64,000 nucleotides of DNA from the NCBI GenBank assembly GCA_012295225.1, contig WMKK01000009.1, forward strand, positions 579,909-643,908, written 5' to 3'. The position numbers and the translations under genes are program-made. The stretch comes from Ostreococcus mediterraneus. Lineage: Eukaryota; Chlorophyta; Mamiellophyceae; Mamiellales; Bathycoccaceae. Each line of letters starts with the position of its first letter. The stretch's first letter is position 1. Below the pieces are notes generated by a model, which did no database searches, was not told the DNA's origin, and saw only the letters and a list, made by a program, of their open reading frames with translations. This document shows, one piece after another, positions 1 to 10,076 of the stretch.

Positions 1-392
1 GCCATACGAACCTCTCTATCTAACACCCGTCGCTCCAACCCGGGCGCAATCGTAAACAAACGACCCAAACGCGCGCCGCACTCCGCCTCGCCCAACCCGA
101 GCTCATCCGCCACCACGCGCACGCAAAACCTCATCTTCCCTTCCTCATCCCACCCAGGCTGCTCCGCGATATTCTCCAACGCATCCTCCTCACCGATAAT
201 ATCCCCCAAGTCCGTCACCAAGTGCTCGCGACGCTTCGATTTATACTCCCCGACGTTCCAGCGCCCACTGGCGAGCTCGCGCAGCGCCCCGATGGCGTCC
301 CGATCGTTCGTCGCGCCCACCGCGCGCGCGCGTCGACCATCGCGCCGCACCGACGACACCGACGACACCGCGACCGCGACCGCGCGCGACAT
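1..392 (-). CDS. Partial gene, probable plastid-targeted protein of unknown function
   Basis: An open frame begins with ATG at 392 and runs leftward out of the window, giving the first 130 codons. The N-terminus (MSRAVAVAVSSVSSVRRDGR) is rich in Ala, Val, Ser and Arg with no acidic residue before the Asp near residue 18, which resembles a green-algal plastid transit peptide. After about residue 35 the composition changes to a normal soluble protein, including LASGRWNVGEYKSKRREHLV and an acidic stretch with GEEDALENIAEQPGWDEEG. I do not recognise a family. The frame is uninterrupted to the window edge, and the rightward neighbour (CDPK) starts 157 bases away in the opposite direction, so the two may share a promoter. 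The function is unknown and the targeting is inference from composition. Confidence 0.6.
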   Translation of the reverse strand, partial: MSRAVAVAVSSVSSVRRDGRRARAVGATNDRDAIGALRELASGRWNVGEYKSKRREHLVTDLGDIIGEEDALENIAEQPGWDEEGKMRFCVRVVADELGLGEAECGARLGRLFTIAPGLERRVLDREVRM

Positions 393-549
393 GCGACGCC
401 ACTGTGCGGCGGCTTCCTCGGCTGGCGTGGACCACATCGATCAATCGACCAATCACGACCAGGGAACTACCCCTCTGCGTCCCACTCCCAGTGGCTCGAA
501 TTCGCGCGCATCGCCGCATTCACGCGTACGCGCGCAGACCGACGACGCC

Positions 550-2281
550 ATGGGTATCTGCAGCTCGACGCCATCAACGGTTCCGGTACGTGTGCGCGCA
601 TCGCAGGTTGGCGCCCGCGCGGCGGCGACGATGTCGTCGAGTCGTGGAGGAGGATTGGATCGGGCGCGGCGATCGCGAGAATTGTGTTGAATCGCGCGCG
701 CGGATTAAGAGGTGGTTTCGCGCGGCGCGTGGTGGATGATGGGCGTGGCGTGGGTGATTGTGGCGTTGCGTGTGTGTGTGTGTGTGTGTGATCGTGCGCG
801 CGCGAGAGAGATGACTGACGTGTGTGTGCGCGCGCGCGTAGTATTCGGAGACGAATCCGCGGTCGGGGCAGCCGAATCCGCTCGGGCAAAAGGCGAGACC
901 GGATAACGTGCTCGGACGCACGACGGAGGACGTGAATGATTTGTTTGAGTTTCATGAGGAGTTAGGACGTGGTCAGTTTGGTACGACGTTCTTGGTGACG
1001 GAGAAGGCTACCGGGCGTAAGTGCGCGTGTAAGGCGATTTCCAAGCGCAAGCTTCAAAACGCCGAGGATATTGAAGACGTGCGGAACGAGATCAGGATTT
1101 TGCACCATCTTTCTGGGCACGAGAATATTGTCGAGCTCATTGGTGCGTATGAGGGTAACAAACACGTGTATATCGTCATGGAACTCTTGGCGGGTGGTGA
1201 ATTGTTCGATCGCATTGTCGAAAAGGGCAAGTATAGTGAAAAGGATGCGGCGGAAACGTTGCGCACGATTGTGCAATGCATTGATTACTGCCACCAGTTG
1301 AGCGTCATGCACCGCGACTTGAAGCCTGAAAACTTTGTGCTCAAGGACCGCTCGTCTGATTCTCCGATCTGCGCCATTGATTTCGGTTTGTCCACGTTCT
1401 ACCGTGAGAACCAAGTCTTTACGGATCTCGTCGGAAGCCCGTACTACGTCGCTCCCGAAGTTTTGCGTCGTCGCTACGGCAACGCCTCTGACATCTGGTC
1501 GTGCGGTATCATCCTCTACATTCTTCTCTCTGGTGTGCCCCCATTCTGGGCGCAAACCGAGCAAGGGATCTTTGATGCAATTTTGGCTGGCAACCTCGAC
1601 TTGACGAGCGATCCGTGGCCCAAGGTGAGCGCCGAAGCGAAGGAGCTCATCTCTGGCATGCTCGAAGCCGACCCGAAGAAACGCCTCACCACGGCTCAAG
1701 TGTTGGCGCACCCGTGGGTGGCGGACCCGTCCGTTGCTTCTTCCAAGAAGCTCGACAACGTCGTGTTCAAGCGTTTCAAGAACTTTGCCGGCATCACCAA
1801 GTTCAAGAAGATGGGATTGATGGCCATGGCTCGCACCATGACCACGGAAGAAGTCGCTGGCTTGAAGGAACTCTTCAAGAGCTTCGACACGGACAACTCT
1901 GGTACGATTTCTATCGACGAACTCCGCCAAGGTTTGAAGGTCAAGCACGCCGGTCCGGCGATGGAGGAGCTCAAGTCGATTATGAAGACGATCGACATTG
2001 ACGGCAGCGGCGAGCTCGATTACGAAGAGTTCATCGCGGCTACGCTCGCCACGTCCAAGCAGCAATCTGCAGATGCCGTTCGTCGTGCGTTTGACTACTT
2101 TGACAAGGATGGTGACGGTTCCATTACTGTCGAAGAGTTTGAAGAAGCGTTCGCTAAGATGTCTCCAGTGGAGCGCGCCAACCTCGGCGATATCGGTGAG
2201 TTGATAGCGAGCGCGGATACCGACGGCGACGGATGCATCGATTACAAGGAATTTATGGCGATGATGAAGAAGAGTGAATAA
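550..2281 (+). CDS. Calcium-dependent protein kinase (CDPK), two exons, N-myristoylation signal
   Basis: Join 550..585 and 842..2281, 491 residues. Exon 1 encodes MGICSSTPSTVP, a typical N-myristoylation signal with a nearby Cys, and stops at a GTACGT donor. Exon 2 continues in phase 0 with YSETNPRSGQ. The Ser/Thr kinase domain (about 45-305) shows the glycine loop GRGQFGTTF, the VAIK-type lysine in ACKAIS, catalytic HRDLKPEN, DFGLS and the APE-type motif APEVL. An autoinhibitory junction follows (about 320-350). Four EF-hand loops come next, with cores DTDNSGTIS, DIDGSGELD, DKDGDGSIT and DTDGDGCID. This is the complete domain order of plant and alveolate CDPKs. It should phosphorylate Ser/Thr substrates when Ca2+ binds the C-terminal lobe, probably at membranes through the acyl group. 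The intron holds a TG repeat and an ACTGACG branch motif. A start inside exon 2 (GTG at 908) would lose the membrane anchor. Confidence 0.95.
771..790. repeat. (TG)10 microsatellite in the CDPK intron
   Basis: Ten perfect TG units lie in the 256-base intron between the two CDPK exons. They stand about 25 bases before the branch-point motif and about 50 before the acceptor. Alternating purine-pyrimidine stretches (GCGCGC) flank it. Confidence 0.9.
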
Positions 2282-2503
2282 GTTGAATGTGTGAACGTTT
2301 AAAGGCGGGTCTTTCCCTGTGATTTCCCCTGTGATGATCATGGCACAAACGTTTTGTTTCTGGACATCAAAAAATGTTCATCTCGCGAAATACTACCAGC
2401 GACGTGCCCGTCGTTGTATTTAACTTGGGTTTTAATGATTAAGAGCGTATTAAAATATCATCATAGTAAACGCATGCGAAACATATCCGCCGCAGTATTC
2501 TAC

Positions 2504-3072
2504 TTACGCGCCAACCTTGAGAATTTCCATCTCGAACACGAGTACGCTGTTCGCCACGATGAGCGAGTTGAGCGTCTGCTTCCCGTACGCGAGCTCAGAC
2601 GGAATAACAAGTTCCCACTTATCACCCTCCTTCATGAGCTGCATCGCTTCAGTCCAACCCTTAATCACTTGATTCGGCGCAAACTTTGTCGGTTGTCCAC
2701 GCTTGTACGAAGAATCGAACTCTTCGCCCGTAATCGTCGTCCCGCGATAGTGCACCGAGCACGGCGTGCTCTTCGTCGGGCTCGGCGCATCCGCCGCCCC
2801 GCTCTTCAACACGCGGTACTGCAACCCACTCGGAAGCACAGTCACTCCATCTTTCAACGCATTCGCCTGCACATTCAACACCATTTCGTCAGTCTCGCGT
2901 CGTCATTCCAACACATCACCAATCACGATGCGATCATCGCAATCCATCGCACCTGCAAGTACGCGAGCCCGTCCTCGAGCGCACCCGCGCGCGCGACGGA
3001 GAATTGTCCCGCGAGAAGGCACAAAAACAACACGATCGCCATCAAGGCGGATTTGAGCGTCATGCGGAACAT
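2504..3072 (-). CDS. Secretory-pathway FKBP-type peptidyl-prolyl isomerase, two exons
   Basis: Join of 2953..3072 (exon 1) and 2504..2866 (exon 2), read on the minus strand, 160 residues. Exon 1 encodes a signal peptide or anchor (TLKSALMAIVLFLCLLAG, then ARAG) and ends in GLAYLQ at a GTGCG donor. Exon 2 resumes in phase 0 with ANALKDGVTVLPSGLQYRVL, the classic linker and first strand of Mip/FkpA-type FKBPs. The FKBP core has VHYRGT, FDSSY, VIKGWTEAMQLMKEGDKW, IPSELAYG and LVFEMEIL, so the fold and most active-site residues are present. It should catalyse proline isomerisation in the ER or another lumen. The first in-frame ATG is at 3072; ATG 3063 would give almost the same product. The intron carries ACTGACG at 2887-2893. 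The aminotransferase gene diverges 87 bases away. Confidence 0.9.
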
Positions 3073-3159
3073 CGTATCGGCGATGCGGCGCGCAGTGACG
3101 ATTGAATTCTGCCCACGACATTGGTCGGCGTTCCGGCATCGCTCGCCTCGCGGCAGCTC

Positions 3160-4440
3160 ATGGGCGAATCGTCGTCGCGCGGCGTCGGCGGCGACGGGGA
3201 TGCGTGCGAGGCGTCCGTGGCGACGTGCACGCGCGGTGGCGGCGTCGCCGGTGCGTCGGCGCGCGCGGAGCTGCGTCGGGACAGCGACAGCGACACCGAT
3301 GCGTTGTTTCCATTCATGTGCGACGCCGACGGGGCGTGTGCGTCGGGCGCGGCGCTCGAGGGCGCGGTCGCGCCGGTGGATTTGCTGAGACGGTACCCGC
3401 ACGGGGTGTATACGGTTGGACGAGCGCGTCGGGGCGCTGGGGGAGGCTCGGGCTCGGGCTCGGGCGCGTTTGCGTTGTCGAGCGTAGAGTTTCATTTGGA
3501 GCGTCTGTGTTCGCGCGATGCGCGGTGGTACATCGCGCACGGGCGCGAGGACGGGTCGGCGACGGCATCGACGTCGATGCCTGCGTCGTCGGCGTCGTCG
3601 ACGCGTGCGTGCGTGGGTGTTGAGGACGACTACGCGCTGGACGTCGAGGCGGCGTTTCGAGCAAAGGTGATGGGCGCGATAGCGCGCGCGCTCGATCACG
3701 CGACGACGCGTGCGGGCGCGCATTGCGACTGCGTGGTCGTGGCAGTGTCGGTGCATCGTGGCGCTACGGTGGATGGCGATGCATTGGACGGCATTTCCTG
3801 GGCGCGCGCGAGCGACGTCGCCGTCAAGACGCTCGTGACGTCGTACTCGGAATTCGACACGGCGGATGAGACGTTCGGCGCGTACGTCGATGTAGATTCA
3901 AGCGTGCGTCGCGCACCGGTGAGTGTCAAGTATGCAGATTGGATACACGGCCGGGCGAAGGCTTCGGCGGCGCTCGCGGATTGGAACGCTCGATGTGACG
4001 AATGTCTCAAATGCGTGGAATACTTGTTGACAAAATCACACCCCGCGTCGCCAAGCGACGACGACGAGGGCGAGCGACTCGAGTTATTAGAAGGCTTGAC
4101 GAGCAATTTTCTATTGATCACGAATGTCAACGGAACACTCACCGCGTACTGCGCCAAACCAGGATTAGACGTCCTCGATGGCGTCGCCATGCGCGCGTTG
4201 ACAGCCGAGTTGACCCGCCGAGGCATCCCGCTCATCGAGCGCGCCCCAAACGCGTTTCCCATCGAACACCGATCCACATGGGTCGCCGCTTACCTCACCT
4301 CCGCCATCAAGGGCATCGTTCCGCTCGATTTCATACTCTTCCGCGGCGGCAAAGACGACACGGGCGACGGCGGCAACTTTCGCTCCGCGCCGTTACCCGC
4401 GTCGCGCGCGATGGCCCTTGTCGATTGTTATCAGGCCTAG
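3160..4440 (+). CDS. PLP-dependent class IV aminotransferase-like protein
   Basis: The product has 426 residues from the first ATG; the frame is open upstream but without ATG. The C-terminal two-thirds match fold-type IV aminotransferases (branched-chain or D-amino-acid aminotransferase superfamily). The signs are VSVKYADWIHGRAKA, where the Lys fits the PLP Schiff-base position, LLEGLTSNFLLIT with NGTLTAY, and VLDGVAMRAL. The N-terminal 100 residues are low-complexity (GGGSGSGSG run, polySer/Ala). VYTVGRARRGAG resembles the chorismate-lyase/DAAT-like plant proteins that begin with an GAYTTART-type segment. The substrate cannot be read from sequence. The enzyme probably uses an amino acid or aminodeoxychorismate-like substrate. 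It is single-exon and diverges from the FKBP gene. Confidence 0.8.
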   Translation: MGESSSRGVGGDGDACEASVATCTRGGGVAGASARAELRRDSDSDTDALFPFMCDADGACASGAALEGAVAPVDLLRRYPHGVYTVGRARRGAGGGSGSGSGAFALSSVEFHLERLCSRDARWYIAHGREDGSATASTSMPASSASSTRACVGVEDDYALDVEAAFRAKVMGAIARALDHATTRAGAHCDCVVVAVSVHRGATVDGDALDGISWARASDVAVKTLVTSYSEFDTADETFGAYVDVDSSVRRAPVSVKYADWIHGRAKASAALADWNARCDECLKCVEYLLTKSHPASPSDDDEGERLELLEGLTSNFLLITNVNGTLTAYCAKPGLDVLDGVAMRALTAELTRRGIPLIERAPNAFPIEHRSTWVAAYLTSAIKGIVPLDFILFRGGKDDTGDGGNFRSAPLPASRAMALVDCYQA

Positions 4441-4859
4441 ACTTCGTTCGCGCACCAGCAGTAGACTGTAAACATACAAAATCAACGCGAATGAAAGCAA
4501 TACGCTGCTCCTTATGGAGCAGAATGCTTTGTAAATTCGTCACATAGTGTTTCGTGACGTAGTGTTTTCGGTTTAGCGGTTGCTATGACAAAGTTTGGGT
4601 ATTTCCCGCGCGCACCATTGCGCGCGCCTGACGCGCGCGCCGCCCCGGCGCCGCCCTTCGCCCCTCGCCCCTCGCGCGCATCATTTTCCCAACCCAAATC
4701 CACCCCCGTCGCGCGCGGGTCGTCGCGCACCGCCGCGACGCGCGACGCGAATGCGCACCCAAAAATGCCGACATTCTTGCGGCATTTCGCGACGCCTACG
4801 CGCGCCCATCGGTCGACGATATCGCCGCCGCGCCGCCGCGACGGCGCGCGCGAACGAGC
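4441..4859. other. Intergenic gap with an open but ATG-less frame
   Basis: The first part is AT-richer 3' flank of the aminotransferase gene. From 4632 to 4859 the frame of the next gene stays open without a stop or an ATG. It would read NADILAAFRDAYARPSVDD near its middle. I see no good splice acceptor in it, so I treat it as 5' leader. A longer product through an undetected upstream exon is possible. Confidence 0.5.
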
Positions 4860-6905
4860 ATGCCACCTTCGAGATGCGAGAATCCGGCGTGTTTACGCGA
4901 GGTGCGCGCGCGCGCGCGACGGGAGCGGAGGAATTGTGTGCGCGCGTCGGGACTCGGATGTGTCGCGGCGTTTCGTGTCTCGAGACTAACGCGCGCTGTG
5001 ATGTGCGTGGATGCTCGCGCGCAGGATACGCCGATGTGGCGCAAAGGATGGGTTGATGATGAGTCGTCCACGGGTGCGCTGGTTGATTTGTGTAACGCGT
5101 GTGGTGCGTGTTGTTTTTGTTTATTTGGCGCGCGCGCGCGCGTCGTCTCGATGTCGTCGTACGCCGACGCGGGACGTCATGATGCGCATTCGTACTTATA
5201 ATGTGTGACGTTGTTTTCGTGCGTAGGGATTGCGTACAAGCGCGGATGGTGGTGCCAATGGTGTAACTGCGTCTATCGCAAACCGGAAGAGGATGATAAA
5301 GAGACGAAGATGCGCAAATGGCGTTGGCTGGCGTGTGATTTTTGCGACGCGTTTACGCACTACGAATGCGAAGCGAAACTCGCGCCGTCGAGCGCGTTGA
5401 CTGGGGACACGTATGCGTGTCCAAAATGTCGAGCTGGACCCAAAATACCGAAATTCCCGCGTAAAGAGACGGACAAGGTGAAAAAGGCGAATGCAAGCGC
5501 GACGACGACGGCGGCGGGACGTCTTTTGCACAAGCGTCCATTTTTGCGCGTCTCCGCAAAACCCGGCAGTCGCGTCGTCGGTCAAGTCGGTCCTGTCGAG
5601 CCGCTGCGGCCGCCGAAGAAGCGTAAATTGACGATTTTGTCCGAGGCGGCGCTCGCATCTGCGTCCGCATCGACGCCGGCGACGACGTCACGCGCGATGA
5701 AAAAGGCGAAAATTGAGCCGCAGTTGGAATCGATGGATGACGTCCCGGCGCGCGTTCTTGCCAAGCAATCGTCGTTTGCGACGACGCCTGCGCGAGCCAT
5801 CGCGCGGCGCAAGCCTCCTCTGCAAACATCTGCTACCACTACGTCTACGCTGATTAAACCGCGTGCATCAAAGGCAACAGGGGCGATACCCGTACCGGCA
5901 AAGCCGCCGTCGCGCGGCTTCTCGGCGCGCGCCGTCATTCCATCATCTACGGCAATGAAACCACCTCGGATATCGCTTCGCCCAGCACGTCCTCGCGCGC
6001 CAAAAGAATTGGCCAAGGCGACTGCGCGGCGCGATGACACCGTCTCGCGACCGCCGCGCGCATCTGGATCACGCCGCCAGCGCGCGACGTCATCTGGATC
6101 CCGCCCTCGTCAGCCCGCGAGCGCCATCGCGCAGCCACGCCGCCGCAGTTTAGTCGATTCCATCGGTTCGCTGCATGCAAAATTCCCTGTCGACATCTAT
6201 GAAACATTGTACGGTTCTGGCTCTGGTAAAACTGTCGATGACGAATCGTCTCCAGGCTACCGAACACGAATCGAAGCGTCGATGCTTCAACAGCGCGCGT
6301 CGAAATCGCCGCCATCGACGATGACGATGACGACTGCGCTGCGGCCCGCACCGACACCACTAGGTGATCAGGGTGACACCACGAGTGAGCTGAAGCGGCT
6401 CGCGCGAGCTATCACGCAGTCGCTCGATCCGAATTTCGATCAACACACGATTTACGTAAACGTCTGCCGTTTAATCCACAAGCTATCGCAGACGCGCGCA
6501 TACGTCACCAAGGAGATGATCTTCGAAGCCAATTTACAAAACATCATTGGCGGTTTACTGACGAGTGATGATGTGCGGATTCGATTGGCGGCGGATTCGT
6601 TGTTAAACATTCCGTCGTGGCGCGAGGCAATTTGCGGGACGGCGACGCCGCAACGGGGAACGGCGGCGACGCATGCGACGCATCTGGTGGGTAAACCGAG
6701 TGGATTGCACGCCAGTGCGTCGACTGCGGCCACGACTCCCGCGCAACAGACGCCCGCAGCGCCGATTTTGCATGATTTCCATTGGAACAGTGCCACGCAT
6801 TTGGGCGTGTCGTCGCCAGAGGACGCGACGGCGGAGGATGCCGGGGATTTTTTGTTCCACGCCGTGGGCGAGCCGCATCTCCGTGGTGATCGTCGCGTGC
6901 GATGA
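4860..6905 (+). CDS. GATA zinc-finger plus PHD-like finger nuclear protein, three exons
   Basis: Join 4860..4901, 5025..5103 and 5227..6905, 599 residues. The three exons together assemble one GATA finger: RCENPACLRE from exon 1, DTPMWRKGWVDDE and LCNAC from exon 2, and GIAYKRGWW from exon 3. The spacing is CX4C-X25-CX2C, longer than the usual CX2C-X17-20. Directly after it comes a Cys/His-rich segment (CQWCNCVY, LACDFCDAFTHYECEAK, YACPKCRAG) that fits a PHD-type finger. Residues about 110-420 are basic and Ser/Pro/Ala-rich, with KKRK and KKAK clusters that could be nuclear signals. Residues about 450-540 form a predicted helical block (IYVNVCRLIHKLSQ, EANLQNIIGGLLTS, LAADSLLNIPSWREAI) faintly like TFIIS N-terminal bundles. 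It is probably a chromatin-associated transcription regulator. Introns 1 and 2 have donors GTGCGC and GTGCGT. Confidence 0.8.
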
Positions 6906-6957
6906 TTTGCTCTTCTTCTTCCTTTGATATGTTTACAATTTACGTGTACATTCTTTT

Positions 6958-8448
6958 CTACAACTCGTCGCGGGGATGCGGCGCCGGAATTTCGTCGTCA
7001 ACGCTCGCCGTGTCTTTGTCCTCCTCCTCCTCTTCTTCTCTATCTTCAACCACCGTCGACACTAGTTTCGCTCGCTTACTCTTCTCGAACGTCCAATCAC
7101 CCGGCTTTGCTTTTGGTAACCGCTTCGTACCACTCGGAGCTTTCGGTCCGCCGCGAACGTCGCATCGCGCCACCTCGCGCTCGAGTTCGGCGTTGCGTTG
7201 TCGCAATCCTAAATTTTCCTTTTGTAACATTTCCAGCGTCGATATCGCATCGGCAACTTCGGCGTATTCGTTCGCCATTTCGCGATGTGCTGCGGTTAAT
7301 CCCGCCAGGCCACACATCCATTGCTCGGGCATTAATACTTTATCACCTTTACCGTGACCGTCGAGCACGGCGAGTAAGTCGCTCTTGAGAAATTCCCACG
7401 CGCGCGGCGGCGTAATCGCCTCATCACCGTCTCCAGCATCCTCGTCGTTCTCAGCGGCGTATTCCGGGTGAACAGAATTCGACGCAAGCTGCCATACGGC
7501 GTTGGCACATTCGAAATCAATCGTGGATTCTACCAAGGCTTCATAGCCGAGCGCGCGCACGGCGTCGAGGACGACATCCGTAGCGGCGAAATATTCAAGC
7601 GCAGCTTCGGGATCACGTACGATAAACTTCACCTCTGCGCGTTTGAGCTTATCTGGATCCTCCAACGCATCCATGTTAGGAATAAATATTATGCCCGCAA
7701 TCCCAGGCTCGTTAAACATCAATCCAAACAAGTACTTAAAGCCGATGAGCGACGAGGCGCGCGCGTACGCCACGTTTCCATACATCGCGCGCGCGTATAA
7801 ATCCGCCCACGATGGCTTCTCCAACAATATCACCCGCACCGAACTTTCATTCCTCTCGACAAACTCCATCGCCTCGTGTCTATTTCGCACCTCCTCGATC
7901 GGACCAATCGCGTGTCGCAACTTTTCTGTAAAAAATTCAGCCAACACGTTTGAGTCTGTCGTTCGTCCTTCGTACACCTCCATGGTATTATAATAGGAAT
8001 ACGCCATGAACCCGCACGCAAACTTACGCGACCGCGTTCTCGATACTTTTGAAAACGTTTCTGCGATGCGTGACACATCAGTGCCCTCCATTTCCGACTC
8101 AACGACGTCCAACGCGTCCACGCTTGAGGCGACGCCTTCAATCGATCGAGCAAACCTTCTCCACACCTCCTTCACGCCATGCGACGCGCAGTACCCCGTG
8201 GTTTGCTTGGGGAACACACCGATGATAAAATGGTGCCCACTGCTCATGAGCTGCATCTCGAGCGCGGGGAATCGCACGGCGGAGACGTACTTTGGTAGAG
8301 GGAGCAGCGTGGAATTGGCGACGCCGTCGAGCGCGAACGCTCGCACGGTACTAGACGTCGTATCATTCGAATTCGCGTCGATGGGCGATATGCATGCGAT
8401 AAAAAAAAGTATCGCCACGCATGCGATGAGCGGTCGCGCGCGACGCAT
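6958..8448 (-). CDS. ER-lumen protein with signal peptide and C-terminal RDEL
   Basis: The product has 496 residues. The start has a signal peptide (RPLIACVAILFFIACISPIDA) and the end is PAPHPRDEL, an HDEL/KDEL-type retrieval signal. Between them, residues about 55-330 form a soluble domain with FIIGVFPKQ, KFACGFMAYSYYNTMEVYEG, FEFAV-like hydrophobic strands and VRVILLEKPSW. The alternation of strands and helices recalls thioredoxin-fold ER proteins, but no CXXC is visible. Residues about 395-430 form a coiled coil (LEMLQKENLGLRQRNAELER), followed by a basic stretch and an acidic run (EEEEEEDKD) before the RDEL. I do not recognise the family; a non-catalytic PDI-like chaperone partner is one possibility. 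The start ATG at 8448 is the first in frame. It converges with the GATA-PHD gene, about 50 bases apart. Confidence 0.8.
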   Translation of the reverse strand: MRRARPLIACVAILFFIACISPIDANSNDTTSSTVRAFALDGVANSTLLPLPKYVSAVRFPALEMQLMSSGHHFIIGVFPKQTTGYCASHGVKEVWRRFARSIEGVASSVDALDVVESEMEGTDVSRIAETFSKVSRTRSRKFACGFMAYSYYNTMEVYEGRTTDSNVLAEFFTEKLRHAIGPIEEVRNRHEAMEFVERNESSVRVILLEKPSWADLYARAMYGNVAYARASSLIGFKYLFGLMFNEPGIAGIIFIPNMDALEDPDKLKRAEVKFIVRDPEAALEYFAATDVVLDAVRALGYEALVESTIDFECANAVWQLASNSVHPEYAAENDEDAGDGDEAITPPRAWEFLKSDLLAVLDGHGKGDKVLMPEQWMCGLAGLTAAHREMANEYAEVADAISTLEMLQKENLGLRQRNAELEREVARCDVRGGPKAPSGTKRLPKAKPGDWTFEKSKRAKLVSTVVEDREEEEEEDKDTASVDDEIPAPHPRDEL

Positions 8449-8580
8449 GGAGACACACTGCGCGCGCGCGCGATTGTGCGGTTACTGTTACGCTTTCGTC
8501 TTCGTCTTCGTCGTTCGTGTTACATCCATCGATTCATTCATTCGCCGCGTCTAAAATACTAACCATTTCTATGCATCCAT

Positions 8581-9196
8581 TCAATCGCGCTTGATGGCTT
8601 TTAATTTCTCCCGCGTCGCCGCGTGGCTCGCGCGTTGGCCTAAAAACGTCACCAACGCCCCGAGCAACGCGACGTTTTTGAAAAACATAATCATCTCCAC
8701 GCCCAACGCCGCCTCGTCCCCGATTGCCGCCTCGCTGGTGTGCACCCAGAACGGATGCATCACCGGAGTGACGATGAGCAAGAATAGGATCAAGAATTTG
8801 GCACCAATGGCGAAACCGGCGGCAAAGAGGGAGGCGCCGAGGAGTTCGAGCGTCGTCGCGAAACGGACGAGCGCGTAGTCGCTCGGGAGTAACGAGCATA
8901 AATCAAAGCCGGTTTTGGCGTTGATGGTGTGCTTCATGAGACGAAGGGCTGGAGTGACGCTGGACATGAGCGCGGCGTCTGGACCCGCGCGTAAGGCTTG
9001 CCATCTGCGTCGAAACGATAACGAAATCAATAGATTAGTCTCAACCGTTTTCAAGTAGTTTTAAAACCACGACGACGACAACGGAAACGACGGGGCAAAC
9101 AACGTCGGCGACGACTACATCGACGTACTTATTCACAGCGCTCGCGATGAAAATGAACGAGAAGAGCGCGCGTCCGGTTGCGGTGGTGAGCGACAT
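8581..9196 (-). CDS. HR-lesion-inducing-like / DoxX-type membrane protein, two exons
   Basis: Join of 9129..9196 and 8581..9004 on the minus strand, 163 residues. Exon 1 gives MSLTTATGRALFSFIFIASA and ends in phase 2 at a GTACGT donor. Exon 2 completes the codon and continues WQALRAGPDAALM. The joined start (GRALFSFIFIASAVNK) is the first helix typical of plant HR-like lesion-inducing proteins. Later helices include FATTLELLGASLFAAGFAIG, FLILFLLIVTPVMHPFW and MIMFFKNVALLGALVTFLG. Four membrane segments fit the DoxX-like fold. The family sits in endomembranes, and its biochemical role is not settled. The alternative frame running from 9319 would place an unrelated leader before the first helix, so I chose 9196. 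Confidence 0.85.
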
Positions 9197-9303
9197 GCCG
9201 CGAGAGCGCGCGAGTCGAAGAGTGACGTTGTCTTCTAAAGAGCAAGCGAGCAATAAATAACAATCATACGAGGCAAAACTAAAACTGGTTAAATCAACGG
9301 ACA

Positions 9304-10032
9304 CTAATCGAGCGCGCACGCGGGTTGCGACGCGAACGCTTTCATTTCTTCGAAATCAGCCGCCGTCGCGAGCAATCTCTTGCAGCGCACGCTCTTCGCT
9401 TTTTTCACCGTGTCTAAACTGATGCGCGAAATTAACGCGTCGATCGCCGCCATGGCGTTCTCGTACGTCGCAACAGGAATATCATCCTTTGTGTATTTCG
9501 ATCCAGAACCTACGGCACCGAAATCACCCGCCGCTTCGACGTCCAAAAACGTCGCCGCGTTGCGCAACCCGAGCAACGCGTCCTCCAAATCTCTCAACGC
9601 CCCGTCCTCGTCGTCCGAACTGGGCGCACCACCGGCGTTCACGACCATCGGTAACATGGCTGACGTTTTTGTCGCGCTCGATCCGTACGTATTCCGTAAC
9701 ACGTTAATCGAGCGACGTCTACGCCCGACGTCGGCGTCATCCATCCGCGCAATATCCGTCGCGAGAGCCAACCCATCGCGCGCATCGAGCGCAACAACGA
9801 TCGCATCTAAAATAGACACATCCTCCGCCGCGATCTTCGTCGTCAATACCGCCGGCGCCGCTTCTGCAGCGCGCCCATTCGTCCCAATCGCAATCGTCAG
9901 CATCAACGTCGACGTCGTCATGCGTGCGATAAACCCCCGACGCCCGGTCGCGGCGCCATCCGCGCGCGCCGCACCGGCGCGAACGCCCTCTCGCGCGCTC
10001 GCACTGATCACCACCGCGCGCATCGTCGCCAT
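9304..10032 (-). CDS. Probable thylakoid-lumen protein of unknown function
   Basis: The product has 242 residues. It has a bipartite targeting region: an Ala/Arg-rich transit part, then TGRRGFIARM with twin arginines, a hydrophobic stretch (TSTLMLTIAIG) and an AEAAPA processing-type site near residue 60. This pattern indicates Tat-dependent import into the thylakoid lumen. The mature part is helical, with LDAIVVALDARDGLALATDIARM, ALRDLEDALLGLRNAATFLD and YENAMAAIDALISRISLD, and includes a short acidic loop (SSDDEDG). Overall it resembles small lumenal helical-bundle proteins (PsbQ-like class), but I cannot assign it. It is single-exon. The next gene rightwards diverges over 267 bases that hold a 19-base direct repeat. 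Confidence 0.7.
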   Translation of the reverse strand: MATMRAVVISASAREGVRAGAARADGAATGRRGFIARMTTSTLMLTIAIGTNGRAAEAAPAVLTTKIAAEDVSILDAIVVALDARDGLALATDIARMDDADVGRRRRSINVLRNTYGSSATKTSAMLPMVVNAGGAPSSDDEDGALRDLEDALLGLRNAATFLDVEAAGDFGAVGSGSKYTKDDIPVATYENAMAAIDALISRISLDTVKKAKSVRCKRLLATAADFEEMKAFASQPACALD

Positions 10033-10076
10033 CCGCGTCCCCCACGCTCGCCGCGTCGTCGAATGACGATCAGCGT

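Noticed and set aside
962-2341. 459-residue open frame opposite the CDPK gene
   Set aside because: It is a shadow: GC-biased codon thirds keep the reverse frame open, and the plus strand encodes a full CDPK.
2354-3388. 344-residue plus-strand open frame
   Set aside because: It covers the reverse of the FKBP gene and its intron; composition is not protein-like and the FKBP is certain.
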